A stretch of DNA of 64,000 bases from positions 1,240,001-1,304,000 of the forward strand of contig NZ_JADJCO010000005.1 in the NCBI RefSeq assembly GCF_016703145.1, given 5' to 3'. The notes beneath the pieces were generated by a model. The model was not told the origin of the DNA, made no database searches, and was given only the letters and a program-made list of their open reading frames with translations. The DNA comes from Ottowia sp. (GTDB taxonomy: Bacteria; Pseudomonadota; Gammaproteobacteria; Burkholderiales; Burkholderiaceae_C). Below, piece after piece: positions 1 to 9,233 of this stretch (the stretch's first letter is position 1; the number at the start of each line of letters is the position of its first letter). Both the position numbers and the translations under genes were made by a program.

Positions 1-1184
1 TTGATGACGTGCGTGATGGTGGGCACGTCGATGCCGCGCGCGGCGACGTCGGTGGCCACCAGGATCTGCACCTTGCCTTCGCGCAGCGCCATCAGGCGCC
101 GGTTGCGCATGCCCTGGCTCAGCGCGCCGTGCAGCGCCACGGAGGAGAAGCCGGCCTGCTGCAGCTCGATGGCCAGCTCGTCGCACTCGATCTGGGTGCA
201 GGCGAAGACGATGGCCTGGCCGATGGCCGGGTCGCGCAGCCAGTAGTCAAGCAGGCGGCGCTTGTGGTCGGGGGTGTCGGCCCAGTACAGCTCCTGGCGG
301 ATGTGGGTGTGGCGCTCCTGCGGCGAATCGACCTGCAGCCGCTGCGCCCGCGCGCCGCCCTCGTGCATGACGCGCAGGGCCAGTTGCTGGATGCGCGGCG
401 CGAAGGTGGCCGAGAACATCATGGTCTGGCGCCGGGCGCGGGTGAGCTGGTGGATGGCCTCCAGGTCGTCGGCGAAGCCGAGGTCGAGCATGCGGTCGGC
501 CTCGTCCACCACCAGGAAGCGCACCTGGTCGAGCACGATCTGCCCGCCGCGCTGCAGGTCGAGCAGGCGGCCGGGCGTGGCAACGACGAGGTCGGCGTTC
601 TGCAGCCGGGCGATCTGCTGCTGGTAGGGCATGCCGCCGACGATGGTGGCGATGCGCAGGCCGCGGCAGTGCTTGACCAGGTCGATGGCGTCGCTGGCCA
701 CCTGCTGCGCCAGCTCGCGCGTGGGGCACAGCACCAGCGCGCCGGGCACGGCGGGCTTGAAGTGGCGCGCATCCAGCGGGCTCTTGCGGCGCGGGCGCTT
801 CGGGGCCGGCTCGCCCTTGGCCAGGGCCTCGGCCACCTTGGCGTCCCACTCGGCCTTCTCGCGCCCGGCCTCCTCGGCGCGCAGGCCGAGCAGTGTGTGC
901 AGCACGGGCAGCAGGAACGCCGCCGTCTTGCCGCTGCCGGTCTGGCTGGACACCATCAGGTCGGTGAAACCGCCGGCCTGCGGCGCCAGCGCCAGCGGGA
1001 TGGCGCGCTGCTGCACGGCCGTGGGCGCGGCGAAGCCCAGGTCGGCGACGGCGGCCAGCAGCTCGGGCGCGAGGCCCAGGGCGGCGAAGGGGTTGGGGGC
1101 GGCCGGCGCGTCCAGGGCCTGGAGGGCGGCGGGTTGCAGGGTCTCGTCCAGCGCCAATGCGCTGCTTTCCTCGAAGGAGGCCAT
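1..1184 (-). CDS. DEAD-box ATP-dependent RNA helicase (C-terminus beyond window)
   Basis: RNA-unwinding ATPase of the DEAD-box family, RhlE/SrmB-like, acting in ribosome assembly or RNA turnover in the cytoplasm. About 394 residues are visible; the 3' end lies outside the window. From the ATG at 1184 the order is: Q-motif region (PTAVQQRAIP, about 54-63), Walker A SQTGSGKT (about 80-87), PTREL (about 154), TPGRL, DEAD followed by RMLDLGF (about 227), SAT (about 258), and the helicase C-domain motif ATDVAARGIDVP at the window edge. A basic, charged insert of about 45 residues separates motif I from PTREL and is not part of the minimal fold. Which of the RhlE-like paralogues it is cannot be told without the C-terminal tail. 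Confidence 0.93.
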   Translation of the reverse strand, partial: MASFEESSALALDETLQPAALQALDAPAAPNPFAALGLAPELLAAVADLGFAAPTAVQQRAIPLALAPQAGGFTDLMVSSQTGSGKTAAFLLPVLHTLLGLRAEEAGREKAEWDAKVAEALAKGEPAPKRPRRKSPLDARHFKPAVPGALVLCPTRELAQQVASDAIDLVKHCRGLRIATIVGGMPYQQQIARLQNADLVVATPGRLLDLQRGGQIVLDQVRFLVVDEADRMLDLGFADDLEAIHQLTRARRQTMMFSATFAPRIQQLALRVMHEGGARAQRLQVDSPQERHTHIRQELYWADTPDHKRRLLDYWLRDPAIGQAIVFACTQIECDELAIELQQAGFSSVALHGALSQGMRNRRLMALREGKVQILVATDVAARGIDVPTITHVI

Positions 1185-1626
1185 TTCGGTTTCTCGCTTT
1201 CTGCGTCCGCGCGCAGCCGAAAGCCGGCGGCGCGAGCGCGGTCACATGGCGGACGCGGCGGCGCCCTGGGGTTTCATGAATCGACACCCACCATCTGACC
1301 CAAGCGGGCGCTGTCTTTGCCACAGGGGCGAAAGGCCAGTGCCTGAACACAGCCGCCGCGGGTTTTATGGCAAACCACGGCGCTGGAGACAAGGCCGGCG
1401 CCCAGGAAGGGCGGCGGCATGCAAGAAAGAAGGAAGATGCGGCTGGGGAAATCTCGCGCCGGCCCGCCGGCCCACTGCGCGAAGCCTGCGATTATCGCAC
1501 GCGGCTGCTTTTCGTGCAGGGCGGACGCAAGGCGCCGGTCTGCGGGAGCCCCGCGCCGGACGCCCAACCCGCCGCCCGGCGTCGGCTATGCTCGATCGCG
1601 CGCACCCAGAAAAAGGAAGCCCCGCC
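1185..1626. other. Divergent intergenic region, helicase / fahA
   Basis: About 440 bp between two divergent genes, so it must hold both promoters. Short open frames here are GC-rich shadows without ribosome-binding sites. A TATGCT hexamer near 1584 is a possible -10 for fahA, but no convincing -35 precedes it. I see no RNA gene or repeat. Confidence 0.5.
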
Positions 1627-2940
1627 ATGCCCCTGCTGAATGAAACGCACGACCCCGGCCTGACGAGCTGGGTCGCCTCCGCCAACGACGGCCGCACCGA
1701 CTTCCCCATCCAGAACCTGCCGTTCGCCGTGTTCCGCCGCCAGGGCAGCGGCGAGGCCTGGCGCGGCGGCGTGGCCATCGGCGACCGGATCGTGGACCTG
1801 GCCGCCGCCGTGGCGGCCGGCGTGTTCACGGACGAGGCGCTGGCGCCGGCCCGGGCGGCGGCCGGTAGCACGCTCAACGACCTGATGGGTTTAGGACCCA
1901 AGTCCGCGTCCGCATTGCGCCATGCGCTATCAAAAGGATTGCGAACCGGCGCCACCGAGGAAGCCGCCCTGAGCGCCTGCCTGGTGCCCCAGGCGCAGGC
2001 CGAGTACCAGGTGCCCGCGCGTATCGGCGACTACACCGACTTCTACACCTCGGTGCACCACGCCACCAACATCGGCAAGCAGTTCCGCCCCGACAACCCG
2101 CTGCTGCCCAACTACAAGTGGGTGCCCATCGGTTACCACGGGCGCTCGTCCAGCATCGGTGTGTCGGGCCAGTCGTTCCGACGCCCGCACGGCCAGGCCA
2201 AGGCGCCCGACGCCGACGCACCCGTGGTGCGCCCCAGCCAGCGCATGGACATCGAGTTGGAGATGGGCGTGTTCATCGGCGCGGGCAACGCGCTGGGCGA
2301 GCCGGTCGGCATCGGCGAGGCCGAATCGCGCATCTTCGGCCTGGTGCTGCTCAACGACTGGTCGGCGCGCGACATCCAGCCCTGGGAATACCAGCCGTTG
2401 GGCCCCTTCCTGGCCAAGAACTTCGCCACCACCGTCTCGCCCTGGGTGGTGACGCTGGAGGCGCTGGCGCCCTTCCGCGCGCCCTTCACCCGCCCCGAGA
2501 ACGATCCGCAGCCCCTGCCCTACCTGAGCAGCGATGCCAACCGCGCCGAGGGCGGGCTGGACATCCAGCTCGAAGCGCTGATCCAGACCCCGGTGATGCG
2601 CGAGCAGGGCGCCGCCCCGGCGCGCCTGGCCCTCACCAACTACCGCCACGCCTACTGGACGGCGGCGCAGATGGTGACGCACCACACCGTCAATGGCTGC
2701 AACCTGCAGCCGGGCGACCTGCTGGGCACCGGCACCCTGTCCGGCCCCACGCTGGACCAGGCCTGCGCGCTGATCGAGCTGACCTGCGGCGGCAAGCACC
2801 CCATCGCGCTGCCCAACGGCGAGCAGCGCGCCTGGCTGGAGGACGGCGACACCGTGGTGCTGCGCGGCTGGTGTGAGCGGCCCGGCGCCACGCGCATCGG
2901 CTTCGGGGAGTGCGTGGGGACGGTGTTGCCGGCGGTGTGA
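1627..2940 (+). CDS. fahA: Fumarylacetoacetase (fumarylacetoacetate hydrolase)
   Basis: Last step of tyrosine/homogentisate catabolism: hydrolyses 4-fumarylacetoacetate to fumarate and acetoacetate. The 437-aa length is usual for the family. The frame is open far upstream, but the ATG at 1627 is chosen because AAGGA lies just before it and the protein then begins with the family's N-terminal SH3-like domain (FPIQNLPFAVF). Catalytic-domain signatures are IGDYTDFY (about 133), IELEMGVF with the metal-binding acidic pair (about 208) and LLNDWSARDIQ (about 243). Residues about 87-106 (LMGLGPKSASALRHALSKGL) are encoded by a copy of the dispersed repeat found elsewhere in the window. No other homogentisate genes are adjacent. 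Confidence 0.95.
   Translation: MPLLNETHDPGLTSWVASANDGRTDFPIQNLPFAVFRRQGSGEAWRGGVAIGDRIVDLAAAVAAGVFTDEALAPARAAAGSTLNDLMGLGPKSASALRHALSKGLRTGATEEAALSACLVPQAQAEYQVPARIGDYTDFYTSVHHATNIGKQFRPDNPLLPNYKWVPIGYHGRSSSIGVSGQSFRRPHGQAKAPDADAPVVRPSQRMDIELEMGVFIGAGNALGEPVGIGEAESRIFGLVLLNDWSARDIQPWEYQPLGPFLAKNFATTVSPWVVTLEALAPFRAPFTRPENDPQPLPYLSSDANRAEGGLDIQLEALIQTPVMREQGAAPARLALTNYRHAYWTAAQMVTHHTVNGCNLQPGDLLGTGTLSGPTLDQACALIELTCGGKHPIALPNGEQRAWLEDGDTVVLRGWCERPGATRIGFGECVGTVLPAV
1886..1945. repeat. Dispersed Comamonadaceae-type repeat inside fahA
   Basis: Read on the minus strand the segment has the order TTTTGATAGC, GCGCAATGCGG, then a degenerate tail, like the intergenic copies at 10501 and 11911. It is in-frame and adds a short linker to FAH. 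Confidence 0.55.
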
Positions 2941-3026
2941 TTGCTTTTGTTTTGCCAGCATCTGGCGATTGGTGGAGGGGTGCTGGAGGCCGGTTTGACT
3001 TAGGAAACTTGGCTTGTGGTGGATGG

Positions 3027-3130
3027 GCTGTTGGCCGGGATGTGCGCCCGGCGGCGCACCTACTTTTCTTTGCTTTCTTGCGCGTGCAAGAAAGTAGGTC
3101 GCCCGCCGGGGCGAATTCCCGGCCAACAGC
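3027..3130. repeat. Nested palindromic intergenic element / possible bidirectional terminator
   Basis: A perfect 14-bp outer inverted repeat (GCTGTTGGCCGGGA at 3027-3040, its complement at 3117-3130) encloses a second palindrome, CTTTCTTGC at 3073-3081 and GCAAGAAAG at 3086-3094 with a GCGT loop. It lies between the convergent ends of fahA and the DUF748 gene, where a two-way terminator is expected. The elaborate nested form is more like a REP/PU-type element than a simple terminator. Confidence 0.7.
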
Positions 3131-3166
3131 GCCTCCAACAAAAAGGCCCGACGCCCCCCAGGCCCT

Positions 3167-6100
3167 TCAGCGCGCAGTCAAATTCAGCTCGGCGCCCGGC
3201 GACCAGGCCCTGCCCGCGGCACTGGCGGTACTGGCCGGCGCGCTGGCCGCGTCGGTACTGGCGGCGGCGGCACCGGTGCGCGCGGCGCCGAGGAACAGGC
3301 GCTCGGCCGGCAGGTTCTTGCCCGCCAGGTAGTCCTTGACGGCCACGCCGCGCTGCACGGCGAGCCGGCGCATGGCGTCCTCGTCCACGTCGATGTGCGC
3401 CATCAGCAGCGACTCCATCTCGGCCACGGGCAGGTCGCGCGGAAAGCCGATGGCGTTGCGCGGCTTGCCGGGGATGTCGGCGCGACGGTACAGGCGCTTG
3501 AGCAGCTCGGGGTATTCGGCGTCCGTCACGGCCACGACAGGAGTTTCAGCTTCGAAAACCGATCCAGCCAGCGCGGATGCTGCGCCAGTAGCTCCTGAAA
3601 CAGGAGCATTCGTGTCCCCCACCGCATCCGGCGCCGAGGCGACGGCGGCCGGCGCGGCGCCGCGCTTTTCGGCCGCCACCAGCGCCCGCAGGCGCTCGCG
3701 CCGATAGCCCTCGCGCTCGGGCGCCAGGCGGGCGGTGCCGGCGACGGTCAGCTTGAGCTGCGGGCGGTCGGCCAGCGCCTTGGCCACCTTGTCGAGCTGC
3801 TCGCGCGCCTTGTCGCCCAGCCGCGCGCTGCCGGGCTCGAAGGCCACGTGGGCCATGTCGTCCCCGCCGCCGCCCAGCGCCCGCGCCAGCAGGGTGAAGG
3901 GCGCGGTGATGGCCTTGCCGATCAGGTTGATGATGGCCTTGACGATGATCGGCCCGATCGAGAACTGCGGGTCGTTCAGCGAGCCGCTGATGGGCAGGTC
4001 GAGGTCGATCACGCCGCGGCTGTCGGCCAGCAGCGCGGTGGCCAGCCGCACCGGCAGGCTGGCGGGCGCGCCGGCCACGGGTTCGCCGAATTCGAGCTGG
4101 TTCAGCACCAGCTTGTTGCTGGCCGTCAGGCGCCCGTCGGGCTCGACCTTGTAGGCCACGTCCATGCTGAGCTTGCCGCGCTCGATGCCGTGGCCGGCGT
4201 ACTTGACCGAGTACGGCGACAGCGGGGGCAGCTCCAGATCGGTGACCTTGGCCTGGATGTCCAGCGCCAGCGGGTCGGCCAGCGGGTTGAGCCGGCCGGC
4301 CACGTCGAGCGCGGCGGAGCCCTCGGCGCGGCCGGTGAGCTTCAGCTCGGCCATCTGCGGCGCGCCGCCCGGCGCCACCGAGGCGAAGGCGCCCAGGGTG
4401 CCGTTCAGCTCGCTCAAGTTGGCCGAGTAGTTGGGGCGGATGAAGCGGTCGGAGAAGTCGATGCGCCCGCTCGCCAGCCGCGTCGGGCCGAAGCGGAAGA
4501 CCGGCGCCATGGGATCTGCCTTCCTGGCTGCAGCCGGTGTCCCGCTTGCGCCGGCTGCTCCTGACACCGCAGCGTCGGCATTGCCCTCGCCCGCCGCTGG
4601 CTGGCCGCCGGGGGGCGCGCCGGCCGCAGCCGGCGGCGGTGCGCCAGCGGCGGCGCCCTCCTCCGACTTGACCACGTCCTGCAGGTTGATGCGGCCGTTG
4701 GGATGGATGACGAGGCGGGCGTAGAAGTCGGACAGCAGCGTGTCCTTGACCTCGACCTGGGGCGCCTGGCCGGGCTCCAGACGCACGTCCAGGCCGGCCA
4801 GGCGGAGCTGCTTCCAGCTCAGCAGCTCTTCGCCCAGGCTGGCGCGCACGCCCGCGCCCCCCGGCGCCAGCGGCGCGCGCGAGGCCGCGGGGGCGCGGGC
4901 GGCGGCCACGGGCGCCGTGGCGTCGCCGGCGCTGGCGGCGGTGCCGGGCCGGCTGTGGGTGCGCAGCTCTTCCACCCGGGCGTCGCCGGCGAGGCGGGCG
5001 CGCGGCCCCTGCGCGGTCTGCGTGAAGGCGAGCTGGCCCTTGAAGCTGGCGTCGGCGCGCAGAATGTCCGCGTTGAGCGCCTCGCCGAAGTACGGCTCGA
5101 ACACGTGCACCGGCAGCCGCTCGGCCTCGACCGCGCCCTGCGCGGCCAGCGGCTCCAGGCCGACGCTGCCGCGCCAGGACAGGCGCCCCGGCTCGCCCCG
5201 CGCCCGCCCGCCGGGGCCGATGCGCGCCGACAGGCTGACGGGCATGGGCTGGCGGCCGGCCAGGTCGATCTTCTGGGCTTGCACCTGCACCTGCGTCAGC
5301 TCGGCCTGCACGGGCTTGGCCGGGGTGCTGTCGCGCCAGCCGATGGTGCCGCCGCTCAGGGCCAGGTCGTTCACCACCACCTTCCAGGGGAAGTCGGCCT
5401 GAGGGCCGCCGGGCGCGGACTTCCCGGCGGCGGGCTTGGGCGGTGCGGCGGTCGCGGCGGCGGCGGGCTGGCGCAGCCAGTGCTCGGCCATCCAGCGCTG
5501 GTCGGCGCCGCGCTCGACGGCCAGGCGCGGCGCGCGCACGCCGAGCTGGCCGACGGTGACGGCGCGCGTGCGCAGGTCGACCAGCACGTCGGCCAGCTCG
5601 ACGCGCTCGATGCTGGCCAGGGGCTCGCCGCGGCGCGGCGCGGCGGCCCTGCCCGGCCCGGCCGGCGCGGCGCCATCGCCAGCCAGCATCAGCCGACTCA
5701 GCACCAGCCGCTCGGCGGCGACCTTCAGCTCGGGCGGCAGGTCGCGCGCCTTGGGCGGCGCCCACTGCAGGCCGACGTGGGCGTCCAGCGCGCCGGTCAG
5801 GCGCGGCACCAGGTAGGGCGACAGGTAGGGGCCGGCCAGCGCCAGCGGCACGCCGGCCACGCGAGCGTTGACCTCGGCCTGCCGCGCGCTGGCGCTGCCC
5901 TGGAATTCGAGCGTGGGCGCGCCCGCGCCGGGCGCCGGCGCGGCGGCCGAGGCCACGGCCACTGGCGCGGCGCGCCGGGCGCGCCGGGCCGGCGCCGGGG
6001 CGGTCTCGGGCAGCGGCGGCGTCAGGCCCTCGGTGCCGGCCAGCGCGGCCGAGCCGCTGAAGCTCATCGGCTGCGTCAGCGGGTAGGCGACGGACGCGGC

Positions 6101-7432
6101 GGCCAGTTCCAGCGCGTTCAGGCGGACCACGGCGGCGGGCGCGTCGGCGCCGGCGGTGCTCTCGTCGGTGAAGTCCAGCGTGCCGCCATGGACGGCCAGC
6201 TTGTCGATGGCCAGCGCAAACGCGGGGGCGGCCGGCGCCCCGCTGGCGGCGGCGCTGGCGCGCGAGGCGGCCGGCGCGGCGGATTTACCGTCAGATCGGC
6301 CGCCAGCCCGTTCTGAATCTTCGCCATCAGCTATTTTTTCAGTAGCATCCGGCGGGGGCAGCAGGTTGATCTGCCCGTCCTTGCCGCGCCGCACGGCGAT
6401 GCGCGGGCCGGTCAGCTCCAGCGAGGCCAGGTGCAGCTTGCGCTCCAGGGGGCGGGCCTCGGCCAGGTGCAGCTTCAGCGCGTCGAAGGCCAGCGCGTCG
6501 GCGCCCTGGGCATCGACGGACTGCAGGCCGGTCACCGCCAGCGTGCCGTCGATGCGCAGCGAGGGCTGGGGCGTCTGCTCGAAGCCCAGGCGCAGGTCGG
6601 CATCGACCATGGCCGCCTGCAGCCGCACCGGCAGGCCGGCGGGCAGGTAGCCCAGGTAAGGCTTCAGATCCAACCCGCTCAGGCGCAAGGTCGCGTCGGT
6701 GTGGCGCGAGTCGGCGAAGGGCAGCGCCTGCGCGCGCGAGTCGAACCGGCTGCCGTTGGCGGCAAAGGCCAGTTGCGGTTGCACCCTGACCTCGCGCGCC
6801 GAGGGCAGGTTGCTGATGAAGGGCAGGCTCAGGTGCAGGTCCGCCACCTCGTGCCGGCGGCCAACCGCCTGGTCGTCGAACTCGACGCGCCCGTCCCGCA
6901 GGTCGATGTTGTAGAGCGCGAAGCGCGCCGGCTCGCCCTCGTCCTTGGGCTGCGGGCGCGCCGCCAGCCGGGCCAGGATGTCGTCCACGTCGTAGTGGCC
7001 GCCACCCTGGTGCGCGAGGCGCAGCACGGGCGCATCGACCTGCACCGCGTCGATCACCGGCGCCAGCCGGAAGACCGACTGCAGCGCCGCGTCGGCGTAC
7101 AAGCGCCGGGCGCTGAACAGCGGCGGCGCTTCGCCCAGGCCGGCGATGGAGACGTCGCTGAGAGTCAGCTCCAGCGTCCAGGGCTTGAACTCCACCGCGC
7201 CGATGCGCACGGCGCGGCCCAGCTGTTCGCTGGCGATCTTCTCGCCCTGCCACTTCAGCAGCGGCGGCACCGCCAGCCAGCCCACGGCCCACAGGCCCAG
7301 CACGCCGGCGGCGCCCCAGATGGCGCGGCGCGCCCAGCGATGGGGCGGCAGGCGCACCCACCGGCGCGGCCCGGACGACGGAGAGGCTGGGCTGCGCCGG
7401 GGCGAATCAGGGGACTGCGATTGGCCGGACAT
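3167..7432 (-). CDS. DUF748 domain protein, AsmA-like, with OmpA-like C-terminal region
   Basis: Large envelope protein of 1421 residues. The ATG at 7432 gives a short Pro/Arg/Ser-rich cytoplasmic tail, one membrane segment at about 36-58 (ending LWAVGWLAVPPLL) and a long periplasmic part rich in beta-strands, as in AsmA-fold proteins thought to bridge the inner and outer membranes. Several low-complexity Ala/Pro/Gly linkers separate the repeated domains. Near the C-terminus a segment starting HVAFEPGSARLGDKAREQLD resembles the OmpA-type peptidoglycan-binding fold. Three of the linkers (around 3545-3610, 4510-4570 and 6325-6360) look derived from the dispersed repeat. The frame is open further upstream, but the longer N-terminus lacks a credible start. 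The specific function is unknown; a role in envelope lipid transport or integrity is inferred from the family. Confidence 0.85.
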   Translation of the reverse strand: MSGQSQSPDSPRRSPASPSSGPRRWVRLPPHRWARRAIWGAAGVLGLWAVGWLAVPPLLKWQGEKIASEQLGRAVRIGAVEFKPWTLELTLSDVSIAGLGEAPPLFSARRLYADAALQSVFRLAPVIDAVQVDAPVLRLAHQGGGHYDVDDILARLAARPQPKDEGEPARFALYNIDLRDGRVEFDDQAVGRRHEVADLHLSLPFISNLPSAREVRVQPQLAFAANGSRFDSRAQALPFADSRHTDATLRLSGLDLKPYLGYLPAGLPVRLQAAMVDADLRLGFEQTPQPSLRIDGTLAVTGLQSVDAQGADALAFDALKLHLAEARPLERKLHLASLELTGPRIAVRRGKDGQINLLPPPDATEKIADGEDSERAGGRSDGKSAAPAASRASAAASGAPAAPAFALAIDKLAVHGGTLDFTDESTAGADAPAAVVRLNALELAAASVAYPLTQPMSFSGSAALAGTEGLTPPLPETAPAPARRARRAAPVAVASAAAPAPGAGAPTLEFQGSASARQAEVNARVAGVPLALAGPYLSPYLVPRLTGALDAHVGLQWAPPKARDLPPELKVAAERLVLSRLMLAGDGAAPAGPGRAAAPRRGEPLASIERVELADVLVDLRTRAVTVGQLGVRAPRLAVERGADQRWMAEHWLRQPAAAATAAPPKPAAGKSAPGGPQADFPWKVVVNDLALSGGTIGWRDSTPAKPVQAELTQVQVQAQKIDLAGRQPMPVSLSARIGPGGRARGEPGRLSWRGSVGLEPLAAQGAVEAERLPVHVFEPYFGEALNADILRADASFKGQLAFTQTAQGPRARLAGDARVEELRTHSRPGTAASAGDATAPVAAARAPAASRAPLAPGGAGVRASLGEELLSWKQLRLAGLDVRLEPGQAPQVEVKDTLLSDFYARLVIHPNGRINLQDVVKSEEGAAAGAPPPAAAGAPPGGQPAAGEGNADAAVSGAAGASGTPAAARKADPMAPVFRFGPTRLASGRIDFSDRFIRPNYSANLSELNGTLGAFASVAPGGAPQMAELKLTGRAEGSAALDVAGRLNPLADPLALDIQAKVTDLELPPLSPYSVKYAGHGIERGKLSMDVAYKVEPDGRLTASNKLVLNQLEFGEPVAGAPASLPVRLATALLADSRGVIDLDLPISGSLNDPQFSIGPIIVKAIINLIGKAITAPFTLLARALGGGGDDMAHVAFEPGSARLGDKAREQLDKVAKALADRPQLKLTVAGTARLAPEREGYRRERLRALVAAEKRGAAPAAVASAPDAVGDTNAPVSGATGAASALAGSVFEAETPVVAVTDAEYPELLKRLYRRADIPGKPRNAIGFPRDLPVAEMESLLMAHIDVDEDAMRRLAVQRGVAVKDYLAGKNLPAERLFLGAARTGAAAASTDAASAPASTASAAGRAWSPGAELNLTAR

Positions 7433-8221
7433 GTTGGATCGGGATTGTCGCCCCTGCCCGGCGGCGGCGGCCGCGGCGCGGCGGCGGCAAGGCAACAGAT
7501 CGCAAACAATTTTCACGCGCCAGGCACCGCGTGCCATGAGAAAGCCCGGCGTTCGGGCCTGAGGCCTGAGCGCCGGGCTGGGTGGCAGTGCGACAAAAGC
7601 GTCCTCGTCTGCCTTGGTCCGCAAGTCGGAAAGCGCGTTGTTTCCGGCTGCGGGGAAGGCAATGATTGCCTTCTTCAAAAAGGCTGGAGGCGGCCCCATT
7701 CGCTGTATCGCTACAGCCGACGGGTGCCTATCAACCCAATGCCCGAGTAGCTCGGACGCCTTCACTTTAAGGGCACCGGGGCTGCGGCGCCAGCCATGAA
7801 ATTCAATCCCGCGACCCGCCCGCATTGGCACGATCAATCACGCCGTGGGCACCGCGCTGCGCGGCGCGGCGGGCCTCGCTCGGGCGCTCCCAAGGCCCGA
7901 GCAGACGCCGGCGCGCCGACTCCGCTTATATGAAAAATAGAATTTGCACTCCAAAAATTAGGATTGACCGCGCATTAGAACGCCTCCTAAAATCCACTGT
8001 TCCGTCAAAAAATACTGGGAAACCCTGATTCCCTGCCGATCACGGCAAGCCGCGTTGCGAGGAGTGGAGAGACAAGCGCCCGATGTCACAGGCGCCGCGA
8101 CGCAAGCCATCGACTGACCCTCAAGACGCCCGTCGTCTTTGCCCAGCGCCCCCGCCCGCTCCCGCCGAGCGAACGCGGACGCTGCCAGGCAAGGCGCCGG
8201 GCGCCAGGATCAAGGAGTGCT
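7433..8221. other. Long intergenic region with AT-rich promoter segment
   Basis: About 790 bp between divergent genes. The part next to the DUF748 gene is GC-rich with no supported ORF. It contains the short palindrome AAGGCAAT-G-ATTGCCTT at 7656-7672. From 7925 to 8040 the sequence becomes clearly AT-rich and carries a good promoter, followed by a leader of about 220 nt before the transglycosylase ATG. No tRNA or recognised RNA family was identified. Confidence 0.6.
7964..7993 (+). promoter_or_regulatory. Sigma-70-type promoter for the transglycosylase gene
   Basis: TTGACC (7964-7969), an 18-bp spacer and TAAAAT (7988-7993) lie in the most AT-rich stretch of the gap. Transcription would start near 8000, leaving a leader of about 220 nt with several short inverted repeats. 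Confidence 0.55.
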
Positions 8222-9034
8222 ATGACAGCGTCTGACAATCTGGCCGCCCTGGGGCGCGGCCTCAAGACCTTCGCCGGTGACGTGGCGGAGGGTTTTTTCG
8301 AGATCACCCACAACGGCCTGGCCTTGCTGGGCGTGGTGGTGGTGCTGGCCGTCGCGCTGCTCAGCGCCCGGCCCGACCTGCGCCAGCAGGGCGAGGAGCG
8401 CCTGGCCGACTGGCTGACCGCCCGCAAGGTGGCGGCCCTGGGCATCACCCCCGAGCTGGGCGCCATCGACCGCGCCACCGCCGCCAACCCCAAGGACCTG
8501 CCGCGCGAGCAGGCCAACGTGGCGTTGTGGATCGCCAAGAAATACCGCGTGGCGCCCGAGCCGCTGGCCGCCCTGGTGGCCGAGGCCTATGAGGTCGGCC
8601 GCGCCAACAAGCTCGACCCGACCCTGATCCTGGCCATCATGGCGATCGAGTCCAGCTTCAACCCCTTCGCGCAAAGCTCCGTCGGCGCGCAGGGGCTGAT
8701 GCAGGTGATGACGCACATCCATTCCGACAAGTACGAGCTGTTCGGTGGCCACTACGCCGCCTTCGACCCCAAGACCAACCTGCGCGTGGGCGTGAAGGTG
8801 TTGCAGGAGTGCATCGACCGCGCCGGCTCCGTCGCCGGCGGCCTGAAGCACTACGTGGGCGCCGCCAACCTGCCCAGCGACAGCGGCTACGCCGACAAGG
8901 TGCTGGCCGAGCATGCCCGCCTGCACCAAGTGGCCAAGGGCAAGCCGCTGCCCGCCGCGCCCAGCCTGCGCGCCGCCAACCCGCCCGCGCCGGCCGCCGA
9001 GCCACCGGCGGTCAAGGTGGCTGCGCTGTCCTGA
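8222..9034 (+). CDS. Lytic transglycosylase, SLT domain
   Basis: Predicted membrane-anchored peptidoglycan lytic transglycosylase of 270 aa. A single hydrophobic segment lies at about 31-47 (NGLALLGVVVVLAVALLSA). The Slt goose-lysozyme-like domain covers about 110-235, with the catalytic Glu in IMAIESSFNPFAQS (about 146), the GAQGLMQVM motif and a terminal GYADKVL segment. The tail is Pro/Ala-rich. An AAGGAG ribosome-binding site lies just upstream of the ATG at 8222. It is probably monocistronic, driven by the promoter at 7964. Confidence 0.9.
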   Translation: MTASDNLAALGRGLKTFAGDVAEGFFEITHNGLALLGVVVVLAVALLSARPDLRQQGEERLADWLTARKVAALGITPELGAIDRATAANPKDLPREQANVALWIAKKYRVAPEPLAALVAEAYEVGRANKLDPTLILAIMAIESSFNPFAQSSVGAQGLMQVMTHIHSDKYELFGGHYAAFDPKTNLRVGVKVLQECIDRAGSVAGGLKHYVGAANLPSDSGYADKVLAEHARLHQVAKGKPLPAAPSLRAANPPAPAAEPPAVKVAALS

Positions 9035-9069
9035 TCGCCGGCGGCACGGCCTTTCCGCGCCGCGTCGGC

Positions 9070-9188
9070 TACACTCCCGCGCGTGCGCGACTGGCGATAG
9101 GCGCCCTCCCCGCAGGGCGCCGACGTGGGTCACCACGGGGAAGCGCACCGCCCGACCCGACCGGGTGTTCGGCCGTTCGCCTGGGCAG
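9070..9188 (+). promoter_or_regulatory. ZTP (pfl-motif) riboswitch with upstream -10 element, controlling glyA
   Basis: The leader matches the pfl/ZTP aptamer in conserved order: CGCGACTGGCG (9086-9096), a variable hairpin GCGCCCT...AGGGCGC (9101-9120), GTGGGTCACCACGGGG followed by AAGCG (9125-9145), and the 3' pseudoknot element CGCCTGGGCA (9178-9187). A TACACT hexamer at 9070-9075 is well placed as -10, with a start near 9082. The ligand ZTP/ZMP signals 10-formyl-tetrahydrofolate shortage. glyA supplies one-carbon units and is a standard target of this RNA class. The identification rests on motif recall, not a covariance search. Confidence 0.85.
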
Positions 9189-9233
9189 CCCTGGTTTCAC
9201 GACACCGGGATTCACCTTACCCCAAGGACTGCC

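Noticed and set aside
247..1392. Long open frames overlapping the helicase on both strands
   Set aside because: Arg/Ala-rich shadow frames of a GC-rich gene. The helicase motifs all lie in the frame running off the window.
7614..7799. Small plus-strand ORF in the gap upstream of the transglycosylase
   Set aside because: No start signal and no domain; the region more likely belongs to the divergent promoters.
7990..8170. c-di-GMP-I or similar riboswitch before the transglycosylase gene
   Set aside because: Only partial resemblance of two short blocks; spacing and the paired stems do not fit the known aptamer.
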